Source: Channallabes apus
Taxonomy: Eukaryota > Chordata > Actinopteri > Siluriformes > Clariidae
Assembly: GCA_030522415.1 (NCBI GenBank)
Contig: CM060131.1
Span: 10,435,203 to 10,499,202, forward strand
Length of the DNA stretch: 64,000 nucleotides
Direction of reading: 5' to 3'
Both the position numbers and the translations under genes were made by a program. The notes beneath the pieces are model-generated. The model was not told the origin of the DNA. It made no database searches and saw only the letters and a program-made list of their open reading frames with translations. This document shows, piece by piece, positions 12,501-24,700 of this stretch. Numbering within the stretch: position 1 is the first letter of the stretch; every line of letters begins with the position of its first letter.

Positions 12501-14370
12501 GCGTGTATACTCCTAAAGCTTCGAACGTCCCCTCTCACTCACATTTCATTTAGCCTTTAACTTGCCTGTTTGTTTCAGGCTCTCGAGCGATGTGTTACTT
12601 TCGCTTCTCTACAGACCCGTGGAGCGTGCTTATCTGGCACCCTCAGTCGGACACTGTCTGGTCAGCAGATGCTGGCCACTTCCTGTGTCTCTGCCATTCG
12701 GCCTGCTTTCAGACAGGAAACACTCTCACTCAGCTACTGCACACAGCGACGACACTTGCCAACCGCTTCAACTCGTTGACACTTTACACACACACTCGAG
12801 TCGTCTCTTGCATGTTCTCACAAGCTTCGTGTGTTTACTAAGGTGGCTTTCACACTACACAGGAGCACTGTTAATTTGTCACAAGAGCCAAAGTGTTACT
12901 TGAATTAAATAGGACTGACTGTGTGACGCACTACTTAGAAACGGACCGGTGACCAGCGAGTTGTGTGTTCGCTGCTCGTCACTGCGTTCTTTAATTACTA
13001 TTTTGGAAGCAGTTACAGAAGTTAGTGAGCAGAGAAATCACCACACTGACATACAAAACCGCAGTTAACTGATTTACAGTGTGCTCTAAAACTATTGGCA
13101 CCTCTGGTGACGATGTTAAGGAATAATCTTAATCTTTGCTTAAACATGCTTTCAATGGATTCTAAAAATGACAGTCTTCACAGGAAGCAGAACATCATCT
13201 CTGATCTCTGTGGTTGGATGCAAGGTGGCTCCTGCAGGTGCCATGTAGGACAGGGGACTGATTGTAGCACCTCTGGACACGATGCCCCTGCCTTGTGCCC
13301 GCTGCAGGTAGAGACAACACTGAAGATGGGCAGGACCGCACTCGTGGTTACCCAGAAATGTCACCTTTCCTGTTTCTGCTGCTGCTTTTGCGCACAAGGC
13401 GCGGCTGCACCGTCCTGCGGTCAGGTAAAGGCGCGCAAGGTTGCCAGATTGACATCGATTCGTCTCAGGGATGTTTTTTTTTTTTTTTTTGCTGCACCAC
13501 ATTGTGGAACATGTATATTAGATAATAGAAATAAATCATATTTTTGAGTTGCTTTTTAAAACCTTTGGAATGTCTGAGAAAGCGTAAGATAGGTGACTCA
13601 CATCTGGCAACCTTGCACCTCTATTAGTTTGGGGGTGAAGAGGAAATAGGATAGAACTTTTTTTTACACTTAAAAAAAAATTCAGTCTCTTATTCAACAC
13701 ATATGTTGTAAAATTAAACAAAAAAAATTAAATATTGAAATGCACATGTGTAAATAATGAAATGCAATAATAGTTAAACTGATTTGCCTTGTGTGTGAGA
13801 GTGTGTGTGAGTGCGAGAGAGAAATAAAAGCGGAGAAGATGCAATAAGGAAGTAAAGTGGCTGGACAAAACTGACCAAGGTACAAAAACAATTAAAATAT
13901 GATCCACAATAATGATCAGAAATACCAGTTACCAGAGGATTAATAAGATTAATTAGATCAATTAAGTGATTAGCTTGATGACTTTCCCCATGCCAAGTTT
14001 CTGACACTTGTCATACTGTGTGTGTGTGTGTGTCACAGATCCCAGGCTGAGACATCACACTCAGTTCCAGCACCAGGAAACATCCTATAGGGAATCAGCC
14101 TGAATTCAGCATGTCGACTATGTGACTTGTTTTCACTTGTGACGGCTGAGTAGGAAACCGCACAGTAGCCTGATGTAGGTTACAAAAATAGCATGTCAAC
14201 TGTGCCGCACGGTGTGTTTACAGGCTTTCGCATCGTACACGTGTCTACCACCTTTGGTGCCGATCTAGGAGCGTGTAGGATGTGCGGCTCGAGTCGGGGC
14301 TGAAGTTTCCCAGCTTACCTTGAATCACGCTCAGGTGTTGCGGTCGACGTCCAAGTTTGCGCCTGGACAT
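5691..14370 (-). CDS. znf296: ZNF296, BCL11-type zinc-finger transcription factor (3 coding exons, 641 codons)
   Basis: Coding exons in transcript order: 14370-14319, 11521-11204, 7246-5691 (TGA 5693-5691). Both junctions split a GAT (Asp) codon as G|AT with GT..AG introns, and the total is 642 codons with stop. The start is set by the N-terminus [14 protein letters not shown], which matches the BCL11/ZNF296 N-terminal motif known to recruit NuRD. Exon 2 carries a CCHC finger (about C44, C47, H62, C67), as in the BCL11 oligomerisation finger. Exon 3 opens with an atypical finger (C131, C134, H147, H152), then two C2H2 fingers (about 261-311), and ends with three C2H2 fingers (about 472-555) joined by TGERPY-type linkers. 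Acidic, Ser/Pro-rich spacers lie between. Expected role: nuclear DNA-binding repressor. Mammalian ZNF296 is shorter (about 475 aa). Calling it znf296 rather than a BCL11 paralogue rests on the finger layout and the adjacent clasrp. Antisense ORFs across exon 3 are shadows. Confidence 0.9.
8330..8460. promoter_or_regulatory. Candidate regulatory element in znf296 intron 2
   Basis: A non-repetitive stretch with a perfect POU octamer ATGCAAAT (8395-8402), an AP-1/MAF-like TGAGTCAGC (8410-8418), a homeodomain core CTAATTAG (8362-8369) and a TGCATAAATC motif near 8440. Motif density suggests an enhancer, but no conservation data are available here. Confidence 0.3.
8926..9075. repeat. G-quadruplex-type G tracts followed by pyrimidine mirror-type tract
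   Basis: G tracts of 3-7 at 8926-8934 and 8950-8969 are separated by single T residues in the second cluster. They are followed by (TC)n, C10 and C6 runs from about 9018. The composition allows G4 and triplex (H-DNA) structures within znf296 intron 2. Confidence 0.6.
9542..9572. repeat. (CA)n microsatellite
   Basis: Pure CA repeat of about 31 bp within znf296 intron 2. Confidence 0.95.
11522..14318 (-). other. znf296 intron 1
   Basis: A 2797-bp intron with donor GTAAGC directly after the first coding exon and acceptor CTGTAG before exon 2. It holds a 14-bp G run near 11891-11904, poly-T at 13473-13490 and otherwise unique-looking sequence. No gene was recognised; several overlapping short ORFs near 12562-12903 and 13095-13547 show no family resemblance. 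Confidence 0.8.
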
Positions 14371-14640
14371 GATCAGCGGGTTTTTTTTTTTTTTTTTTGC
14401 GCTGAAACTCCCCCCGGCTTTTTTTTTTTAAAGACCTGTACGAAGTCCTGGATGATTACGGGTTTAAAACAATTACAGGACAAACAAACAAACAGTCGGG
14501 TTTGAGATTACTCTCCGCCGGCAGTGGTCACGGTCGCAGTCCTTCTGCCCGTCAGTGTTCAAGTTCAGGCAGCTAGTCGCCCAGAGAGGGAGGCGGGGTC
14601 ACTAATTATCATACGACACGCCCAGCTGTGCTTCTCCAAC
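14371..14640 (-). promoter_or_regulatory. znf296 5' UTR and proximal promoter
   Basis: The stretch directly upstream of the znf296 ATG is richer in G+C and CpG than its surroundings. It contains a GC box (gaggcggggtc, near 14590) and two CACCC/KLF-like motifs (acacgcccag and ccacgccca, 14616-14653). Two poly-T runs near 14381-14430 lie in the probable 5' UTR. No TATA box is obvious. The transcription start cannot be fixed from sequence alone. Confidence 0.5.
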
Positions 14641-15549
14641 CTTAACCACGCCCACGGATCCTCGCTGCATCTTCTGAGCAGATTATTTATGACCAAATTA
14701 TAATCAGGTGCATTAGAATAACGGGACACAATTCACCTTTCAGAACAACTGCAGGTAATCATCACTAACCTTAATTCAACAGAGGCAGATTAAATAAATT
14801 TGACAAAAGTTTTTAATCCCCCAAAATACTCAAGACCCTCAGGGGGTTTTCACCCCCCCACCCCCTTCCTCACACACACACTTTCAAAGGCACTGGTGGT
14901 TTAGTCTATCTTGCACGTGGAGGGGTTTATCATTCATATGCTAAAAATTATACTCAAGCTAGAGTTTTAAAAGAAAGCAGAATTTATTTTAATTCATTGT
15001 ATATATTTTAATTAATTGCATATAATGGCTGTACCAATCAAACACGTATTTGAGCTCGTTGTGTGTGTTACATAAACAAAACTAATGGTTGTTTTGATGA
15101 GCAGCAGCATTGCCGTACACCAATAAAATGCTTCTACTGGCTAAAGGATGTGGGTGAGGAGGAAGTGGGTTTATCGAGGTCGCCCAAAGACAGGTGTGTG
15201 TGTGTGTGTGCTGTTTTTACTGTCCGCCTTATTTCGAAACCAAACCAGTACAACTTTTATTTGTTTAAATCTCACCACCACGCAGTTCCACCTTAAAGCA
15301 TAATCCATCCACTTAGATTCGGTGAAGCGTTAAAAGAGGTCTAACTGCTGCCTAAGGAGATCATGGACCTCGGCGCACAGTTGAACAGTGTTAGGAGAGC
15401 TGAACTGCGCCATCTGGCGGCGAAATCAAAGCATTTACGCTGTAGGCGGCAATGAGCAAGTAAACAAGTAAATACTTGCATTAATAGGAAAGCATACGCG
15501 TTTTTAATGTCATAGATTGACCAGTAAAGCAATGACAGGTGGTCAGGTA
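14641..15549. other. Spacer between the znf296 promoter and the clasrp 3' end
   Basis: About 0.9 kb without gene signals. Contains a C-rich run near 14850-14865, AT-rich stretches and a short (GT)n at 15195-15211. Both genes point leftward, so this spacer is likely to hold upstream control sequence of znf296. Confidence 0.5.
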
Positions 15550-16146
15550 GATGTCATATTTTGGAAGCATTTTATTTGAGCATTTCAGTCTTGAGCAGTT
15601 TTGCATGGGTAAAACAGGGCTGATGGCAGATATTTACAGTGTAAGTTAAATTTTTCCCACCACAGATTTGAAAGCGTCAATTTTCAGACACACTCTGACA
15701 TGAATATGTTAAATACAAAGGTGAATCGGAGTCTTTCATTTGCAAATTTTGTGCCCTTAAGACAATTCTCATTTCTGTCTGTCAGAGATGTAGAAAATGA
15801 GGACACAGTGGACTGAATTAATTCTATTTACAGTTAACTTCTGCAAAAGTAATTCACATTGATAAACAGACTTTTCCTGCATTAGGACAAGATTCTAAAG
15901 TTAAGGTATCTCTGTATGCTCTGAAACAAAAGATGAAGGAAAAAAGTGTTTTCGTTTTGTTGAAATCAGACATTCATTTATACCACAGGTTTATCTGAAG
16001 GTTAAAAAAAAAAAAAAAGGCGCAAGTCACAAGCCAGATTACTCCTGACCATCTTTTCAGTATTCTTTCCTTATATGTGCCTTAAATAGTGTGCCTGTTC
16101 TCTTCTTCTTAAATCCCCTGTCCTCTCACAGTGATGGGTTCGGTGT
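15550..16146 (-). terminator. clasrp 3' UTR with AATAAA polyadenylation signal
   Basis: After the clasrp stop codon the minus strand runs about 570 nt without coding potential to an AATAAA hexamer at 15576-15571. Cleavage is expected 10-30 nt further on, near 15550. The UTR includes a run of 14 T on the transcript strand (15999-16018). Confidence 0.5.
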
Positions 16147-19100
16147 TCAGTACCGATAGTATGGACTCCGTGATCTGGAACGGGACCTCCTGTAAGATTA
16201 TAAAAAAATAAAAAAGTAGAAACTGGGTTTAGCACATAAAACTAAATAACCCCCAACTTTTTAAGTATTATTTCAACTGTCAGGGTGCAATTTCACCTAC
16301 CTTCTGTGTGAGCCATAATCCCGACCTGAAAGGAGGAGGATAGGATTAGAATCAATTGATTCCGTTTTTCAGAAATCATCAAAAGTCATCAAGACTCTGC
16401 CAGGGTCGTTCAATATTCTGAAAATACTGTATCTTTACAGTTAGACAGGTGTGTAGAAATACTCACTGTATTTGGAATTGGGTGAAGGCGAGCGACTCTG
16501 ACGGCCATACTGCCTTTCCCACTCATCCCTCTCTTTCTCTCGCCTCTCTCGCTCCCTGCGATGCACAACGGTCATTAGATTATGTTTGCTACTTCGAGGT
16601 GCAGAGAAGAGGCATCTACACATTATGTTCACTCCAGAAACCTGACAAAAACTTTTTCTATGTACAATTGTGTGATTTCAGTGAAGGCATATTCAAATCC
16701 AAATCTGAAACTTGAATTATTCCTTAGACCAATCTTATGGCATGTGGTCTGCTGTTTCTTCAGTTCCTCCACTCCACTCTTGTTTCTACCTGCAATCAGT
16801 TTCCATGTAAAAAGGAAGAAAAACCTATAACCGTGGTTTCTCAACCTGTCATAAATGATGACGCGTTACATACTATATGCATAGAGACGTTACGAAGGAT
16901 GGCAAAGCTTAGAAGGAAGTAGAAGAGCCCTCTGGCTCCTACATCCTGGCACATGTATGAAACTAATTGAGTTAGACTCCTTATCTAATCTGTGAATGAA
17001 CCCAATGTGACGCCTAACAACAATTTTCACACTGATTAGTCAATTAATTAATTTACGCTTAGCTAGCTATACGTGCTATATATGACTAGGACTGTTTCAT
17101 TAAAAAAACTAGACAGTAAACAAAATAAAATTGGGTCTGAGTGGTTGACACTTGCTAGTAGGAAGACAGGATAAAACATTTTAAAGAAGGCATCTTACTT
17201 CATGCGAATTTTGCGTGCCATAGCTCTCAGCACTCCTTCTCGTTCCTAAGCAGAGACAGAAGTCATTAGTGCATGATTGAAAACAATTAGTCTCCTACTT
17301 CTCCAGTAAAAAAGAGCCAAGATCAAAACTAACTCTGATGAACGCAGGGCACTCACCTGACGCTTGTGCTCCTGCTGCTGGATTTTGACCTGGGCTGCCT
17401 TCTTATCCGCCTTGGCTGCAGAGATACACAGAAATGTAAGAAAGCATAGTGTGTGCAATGTTAACTACTATGGAGTCTTTAGTATAAAAAATATGGTATG
17501 TGCATGGTAATGATGCACACACCTACATGCCAAAATGGATGACTTCATTTCCACATAAGCATCAGACTCATGTTGGAGACTCAAAGCTTTTGGGGAACTG
17601 TATGCCTGGAGCAGCTTTGTATAAAAATCCTATTTGAAATGTTTCTATTCATTATTTTTTTTGCCAACTCAATTTACCCACTGAAAACATGTGCAAACAT
17701 GTGAAACTGCTCACGGACAATAACCTGAGCTCAGTATCTAACTGGGGTCTGTGGTGGCAATGTGTGTCACTGTGTCTCATCTGAAATATCTGTATATAAA
17801 AATAGAACACCACCTCAAGCTGTTATTCCCACTAGGACCTATTGTTATTACCAAGTCAAATAAGAAGATACACACTGCTGAAATAGAGGATAAAAGCTTC
17901 TTTCCCTTGTTAGTAACATTAGCCTGTATGTGGAACTTGCAGAACTCACATTGCTTGTTGAGGGCCTTCTGCATGCGCAGCTTCAGCTTTTCTTGCGGGG
18001 TCATCTTGGGCTGTAAGGGACATGCTGTTATTAGAACATGATGCCATAGATGTGTTAAGAAACGCAGGGGGACTGACAGGGCTTACATTAGGGCACAGAT
18101 ATCTAGACATTAGTCTCAATCTGTACATGTATACACTGATCAGCCATAACATTAAAACAGTGATAGGTGAAGAGAATAACATTGTCTCCTTGAATTGACA
18201 CCTATGGGATTTACTGCATTAGACAGCATCGGAACAGTCGGTTCATGAAGTTGATGTTCTAGAGGCAGGAAAAATGGGCAAGCGTAAGGATCTGAGAGAC
18301 GTTAACAAGCGTGATGCAGCGATGGCTAAAAAGGAGGGTTAGAGCATGGGGGGGGGGGGGGGCTGGGGGTGGTATGCAGTGTTTGGTACCTACCAAAAGT
18401 ATTCCAAGGAAGCACAACCGGAGAACTGGTGACGGAGTCATGGGTGTTAAAAGCTCATTAATCTATATAGGATGCATAATGCTAGCCCGTTTGGACCAAC
18501 CCCACAGAAGAGCTATTGTAGTACAGATTCTTCCATGAAAAATTTTATTTTCTGGATATGATAGGAAGGTGTCAGTGCAGCTCCGCTCACTGTACAGTAC
18601 ATGGGGCTGTGTAGGCCCAACCTGGTCAGGATGCCCATGTTGACCCCTGTCCACTGCTGAAAGCTCCTACAGTGGGAGCAATGGAAGACAGTGGATGTGG
18701 TTTGATGGACCACATTTTCTTTTACATCATGTGAATGGCTGGGAATGTGTGCCTCACTTATTTTTGTAAAAGATGGCTCCAGGATGCATATAGGAAAAAG
18801 GCATGCTGGCAAAAAAAAAAAAAAAAAAAAAAAAAACCTAAAACAAAACAAAAACACAGTGCGATGCTCTGGACAACATTCTCTTGAAAAACTCAAAACT
18901 CTGTCCTGGCATTCATGGTGGATGTTACCCTGACAAATGTTACCCTGACAAACCACCTACCAATGGTTGTTGCAGACCAAGTATTCCCTGATGGCAGTGG
19001 CATCTTTCAGCAGGATAATCCACCCTGCCACACTGCAAAATCATTTAGGGATGGTTTTAAAACATGACACGGATCAGAGCTGTTTTGGTGACAAGAAGGT

Positions 19101-21691
19101 TTACAAAATATTAGGCTGGTGATTTTATTGTTATGACAGATCAGTGTATGTTTTGTTACTCAGACTTTGAGTAAAAACCCGGAGTGTTTATACCACATGG
19201 TTTATGTGTAAAATAGCTGTACTATAGCAGCAAGAGATCTACAACAGCACTAGCCTTCTTGTTACTTCTGGTGGTGGGAATGACTGACCAAAAAAAAAAA
19301 AAATCAGACAGTCATTCTTTAACGCTAGCGGTCAACAACAAAACATCTTTATCTTTTTGCTGCCATCATGCAGTTTAACTGTAAAAGTGCAGAAACAAGG
19401 ACAGTGAGAACGTGTGTATGCATGCACATAAGTAAATAGTGTTGCACTGCTTGTCCCAGCATGCCCCACTGTGGAGACCTGGGTTCTCCCCTACAGCAGC
19501 TCTTTAACTAAACAACTCTCTCTCTCTCTCTACATTTTGCACAGGATGTGAACACAAAAAATATTCTCTTTTATGTACTTATATTAGGATTGATGTGTCT
19601 GTTAGTCTCTCTCACACACACACATTATATATGATGATGATGATGATGATGATGATGATTAAGACAGGTTCAGAATTAGGTGCCCTTGAAAAGACCACTG
19701 TGTTCTGGGAACGGAGGGCACTCTGGTCGCCCGGTGCACTAGCAGAGCTGATCACCATGGAGACAGCTAATCTAATGACATTTCGAATGAGATCGGAAGC
19801 TCTCTAAGGAGCCGGGATTGAATGAGGTGGGTGGGGCATCTTGGAACTGATTGACAACTGTATCAGCCTGTCAGGAGTGAGGGAGGCGTGGTCTTTAGCA
19901 ACAAAATGAGCCATATCAAATTCTTACTGACTTTGGCAGCTCCCGTCTCTTTACCACCCGGAGTTTCAGGCCTGAAAATGAGAGACAGACAGATTTTATG
20001 AAAAGTTTATAGGTAGTCCAAAAAGCATCAATCCCAAGACAAACTTAATCTACTAATCTACTTGTAATAGAACAATCAAATATGCCACTGGAATCTACAA
20101 TGACGTGATTTCAATATACAGTGAATGGTACTACAGATTCGACTCACTTTCTCTGTTTGTCAGGTATAGCAGTGGCGGCGGCCTGGGCAGAGCGAGAGGA
20201 AGGGGAGGGGCTGCGACTGGCAGGAAGTGAGCGAGATGGGCTTCGGCTGCTGCTAGCACCTTTCCTGTACCCAGAACTCCGGCCGCCACGGCGACCACGG
20301 TCACCTGAGCGAGAACGGGACCGGGACCTACAAAGAGAAAGCAACTGTTTGATGAGGAACATCTTCTAAAGAAAAAGGGCAGTGACATTATTTTGCTGAC
20401 AAGGTTAAAGGAGTATGTCAAGGCTGCTTTTTGGGGAGTTTAGTAAAAAAAAAAGTTTCCTGTGGTGAACAGTTTCCTGTGGCGAACATGTCTAGTGCAC
20501 AAACGAACATAAGAGATGTATGGTGCAGATTAATAAGTATAAGCACAATTCATTACATTACACAAATATTCATTTTATGGATTTTGGTCACATTAGTCCA
20601 CCTATGTCCCTCACATTAAACAGATGAAGTGAACAATGTACAGTTTATAGGCAGGCTGCAAAAAAATGCAACATAATTATACATGTAACCGCTGTTTTCC
20701 CATTATAAACCTTTACACAGCATTATATACTTTTTAAATCATTTTCAACATTATACATTAATACTAATAACACTGAAGAATGGTTTATATTTTAGATTGT
20801 CCAAAGTAACTACATTTCAATTTAATGACAACTTGGTACACCCATCAGTCATGAGGTAGTCACTTGGAATGGTTTTCAGTTCTCAGGTGTGCCTTTTCAC
20901 CTCAGTTGTTTGTGACACTTCTTGCCTTCTTAATATGCTTTAGACCATCAGTTGTCTTGCGCAGAGGAAGAGTGGGATACAGAGTCAACTGTCCTATTAG
21001 TGCTAATTACAACTACTGCATGAATCCATATTATGGCAAGAGAGACTCGGTTAAGTAAAGAGAAAAGACAGTCTTTTATTACATAAAAAAATTAAGGACA
21101 GGCTATTTGAAAAATCTCAAGAACTTTGAATGAATCCCCATATGCATTTGCTAAAACCATCAAATGATGAAACTGGCTCCGTTCCTGGACAGGAAGATTA
21201 AGAGCTACAGTCGATTCCTGAATGTTTGGTTCCATCCATGAGGCATGGAGGAGGAAGTATAATGCTGTGGAAGTGCTTTGCTGGTGACAATCAAAACTTG
21301 AATCGAAACCTTAACCAGCATGGCTACAATATGTTTTCTGCAGCGACATGCCGCCCCATCTGAAACACACCTCTAGTTTATGCACAAGCTATGTGTCCAA
21401 GACAGAGAGTGATGGAGTGCTGCATGTGGATGACCTGTCCTCCACAATCAACCGATCTAAAATCAGTTGAAATGGTTTGGGATGAGCTGGATCAGAGAAT
21501 GAAGGAAAAAGGAGCCAACAAGTATTATATACACCACTGAAACATCCGTCAAGATGGTTGGAAAATCATTCCAGGTGACTATCTCGTTAGGCTGACTGAG
21601 AGAATTCCAAGTGTGTGAAGCCAAAGGTGACTACTTGAAGAATCGGAAATAGAAAGCATATTCTGGGTTTAATCAGCATACATCACCAATT

Positions 21692-21740
<49 letters not shown>

Positions 21741-24700
21741 TTTTCATCCCAGATGGCTCAGGCATATTCCAGGACTCAAACTGTGAAAGAGTGGTCCTGG
21801 GAGCATGATCAATGGATTACAAGTCCGTTTATCATGACATTCCTCTCACCTGGTTCGTCTGCGTGATGTGTAGTGCCTTCCTCTATCTCTGTCCCTGTCT
21901 GCAGAACGAGAGCGGGTCCTCTCATAGCGTCTTCTGGAGCTGCTTCCTCGTCCTCCGTGTTGCCATGACCGAGAGTGTGAGCGGTGCCGGGAGTGTGAGC
22001 GGGATCGAGAACGCCGCCCATCTCGATCACGTCCCCCACGTGTACGCCTACCACGCCGGGACCGGGAAGAGGAACGAGATGAGCGGCGTGAGGAAGAACG
22101 CGAGGATGATGATGAACGGCTGGAGGAGGAACGTCTCCTTCTGGACAGATATAAAAACACCAACGTGCAAAATTATTATCGATTTCCACGTCAAGGCAGC
22201 TTTAAAACATACACTGTGTGTCAAAGGGATGTGCGACGTCAGCAGGAGTTTGCAATTTTCTTTTCCTTTTTAGTGTAGCTTTATAATCAGTCTAGAAAAA
22301 TAAACAAACACTATGGTCAAAATTATGTGGACATCTGACCGGTTTATTCCACTTTTTTTTTATAATAATCTCCGGGATTACTCGGGAAGGCTTTTGAAAA
22401 GATTGTGGCATGTGGTTGTTGGGTTTCGTGCTCATGCAGTCACAGAATAGCACTACGTCAGGTAGTGATGTTGGACAAAAGATGCCTGGGGTTAAGTCGG
22501 CATTCCAGTTCATCCCAAATTAGTTCAGAGTGGTTTCTGATCGAGGTTGTGCAGGACACTCGAGTTCTTTGACTTAAACCTGGTGCACAGGGGGACTGTC
22601 AGGCTGGAGCATGAGGAAGGCTGACACATGGGTTTAAGGATCAGATAGCCACATACGTTTGGCCATATAGTGTGCAATAGGCCTGAACCTCAGAAGCAGC
22701 ACTGCTTGTCTTTTGGCAATCTCCATACACAGTTAAACTGTGTCAGAACTCAACCTAAGCTTGTGACCTGACCGTAAAAAAACAAACAACAAACAAACAA
22801 ACAAAAAAACTCAAATTATATCACAGTAAAGACACATAAAAGCAACAGGAGAAAACATCCAACAAAAAGCCAGGGGAAAGCAGAAAAGTGAAGTTACCGA
22901 CCGGGAGCCCCTGCTATGACCTGCAGGGTTGGAGGGAGCATGGGTCGACTGGGCAGTAGGTGGGACTTGTGCAGCTGCAGTGCCTTCTTCATCGCTGCCC
23001 CCGAAGCTGGTGATGAATGTGATCTTATCGTTGCCTGGGGAACGTGAGCGAGAGCGTGACTCTGAACTTGATTCAGATTGGGGCCTGTCGCAGGTGAGAG
23101 AGGGAAAGAAAATGGAAGAATAAAAGAACAGTTTTACAGCCAAGACCCTGTGCTGTACGTAAATCAACACATCCTTACACTCACCGTTTGTAGGGGTCGT
23201 AGGTAGGACTGTCTCGTCTGGCGTAACTGCGAGCAAGCATGAAGTGTGAGTGAAGCTTGGTAAAGCGGGTAACGGCATTAGAGCTTTGCTGATGGTGGTA
23301 CGATGCCTATACTGGCTTACCTTGGAGGGCTGATCTGTCTGCCTTTCAGATACTTTTCTCGGAATTCTCGCCTCTGTCTGCGGGAGCGCCGGCCCTGATA
23401 CACACACACAAAAAAGTTTAAATATCCTCTGAGCGACACACACTGGCTACCTGCCAGATACAGTACATCTACACACAAAATACCAAGCAGGCCTCCTAAG
23501 CCACAGTGGCAGAATAACTGGTTTTGTTCTTACCGAGTACATAGCCTTCTCAGCCTCCAGCGCTTTGGCATGCTTTATGGCCTCCACTTCCTCCTTGTCC
23601 TTTCTCAACATCCTGCCACAAAAGCATGTCGGTTATTCGGCCTGCCACATGCACCATTTCTGTTATATCTCATCAATAACTCCACCAACGACCCAATGTA
23701 TCAGTTAGATCAGTATTTCACAGCTCTAAGACATCATTGCACTGATCAAGGGTTTTTCTAAAGTAATGATGTGCTTCAGGTGTGTTGGAACAGGGAAAGT
23801 GGAATGTTCCGGTGTTGGTAAATGGGTCCAAAAAAAAAAAAAAAAAAAAAAAGGGGGATTTAGATAAAATGTTAACAACAAACAGACCAGGCAAAGTCTC
23901 CTTCTGCCATGCCGTAAGGAGTGGCCATCTTGTTCAGCTCCAACACCTGCTCTGGGTTCAGTTCATCCACATCCACCTCAACATCTAGTGAATAAGATCA
24001 TGAACACAACAACTTAGCATTCCTGAATACAATACTATGCTGGAAAGCATGTACTAAATGTTCAGCCAATAAAAACATTCAACCTAAAAATATACTAAAC
24101 ATGGCACCTACAAATTACACATAGAAAACCAAGTATGACTATTTGTATGGTTGTATGACTTTAGGGAGCATGATGCTTCTGTCATCAGAGCCACACTTAA
24201 TAAATCATAGTGCAGGCAAACAATCAAAATTGTAAACATTGTTCTAACCAAAGCAATGACGAGCAAATTTCATGGGTGGCATACGCCAAATAAAAACACT
24301 GCAATAAGGCAGTGTACCTCTTAATCTAAAGTAACATTTTATAGTTAATCACTCCAAAAGACACACACTGTGCATCGGGACTGGGATCCTGTAAGATGCA
24401 ATAAAAATGTGCAGGATGTGAAGTTGATCAGAGATCAGAGATTAATATTGCAGCAAACTGGGTATTTTTTCCTATGTGATGAATTTCCTGCACTTATTCA
24501 TTTTCAATATTTGCAACATCCTGATTAGGTTCCCTGTGGTTTAGTGAGACCACACTATGAGAACTCTGTTTTAAATTTACATACTATTTACAGTCGGCCC
24601 CTAAGATTACAGGGGTTAAGTTCCAAGAGTACCCCCAAATTGTAAAAAAAAAAAAAAAAAAAACAGAACTTTGGATGCGGTCAAAAAACGGCTATTTTTC

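Noticed and set aside
12562..12903. Overlapping ORFs in three frames in znf296 intron 1
   Set aside because: Three frames open over the same bases indicate chance lack of stops in a C/T-rich stretch; no domain seen.
13095..13547. 150-codon ORF in znf296 intron 1
   Set aside because: No recognisable domain, contains translated poly-T (Phe run), and no flanking exons in the same frame.
24580..24700. Short block with agtcggcccctaagattac near a poly-A run as a possible separate SINE
   Set aside because: No box A/B pair or target duplication could be found around it.
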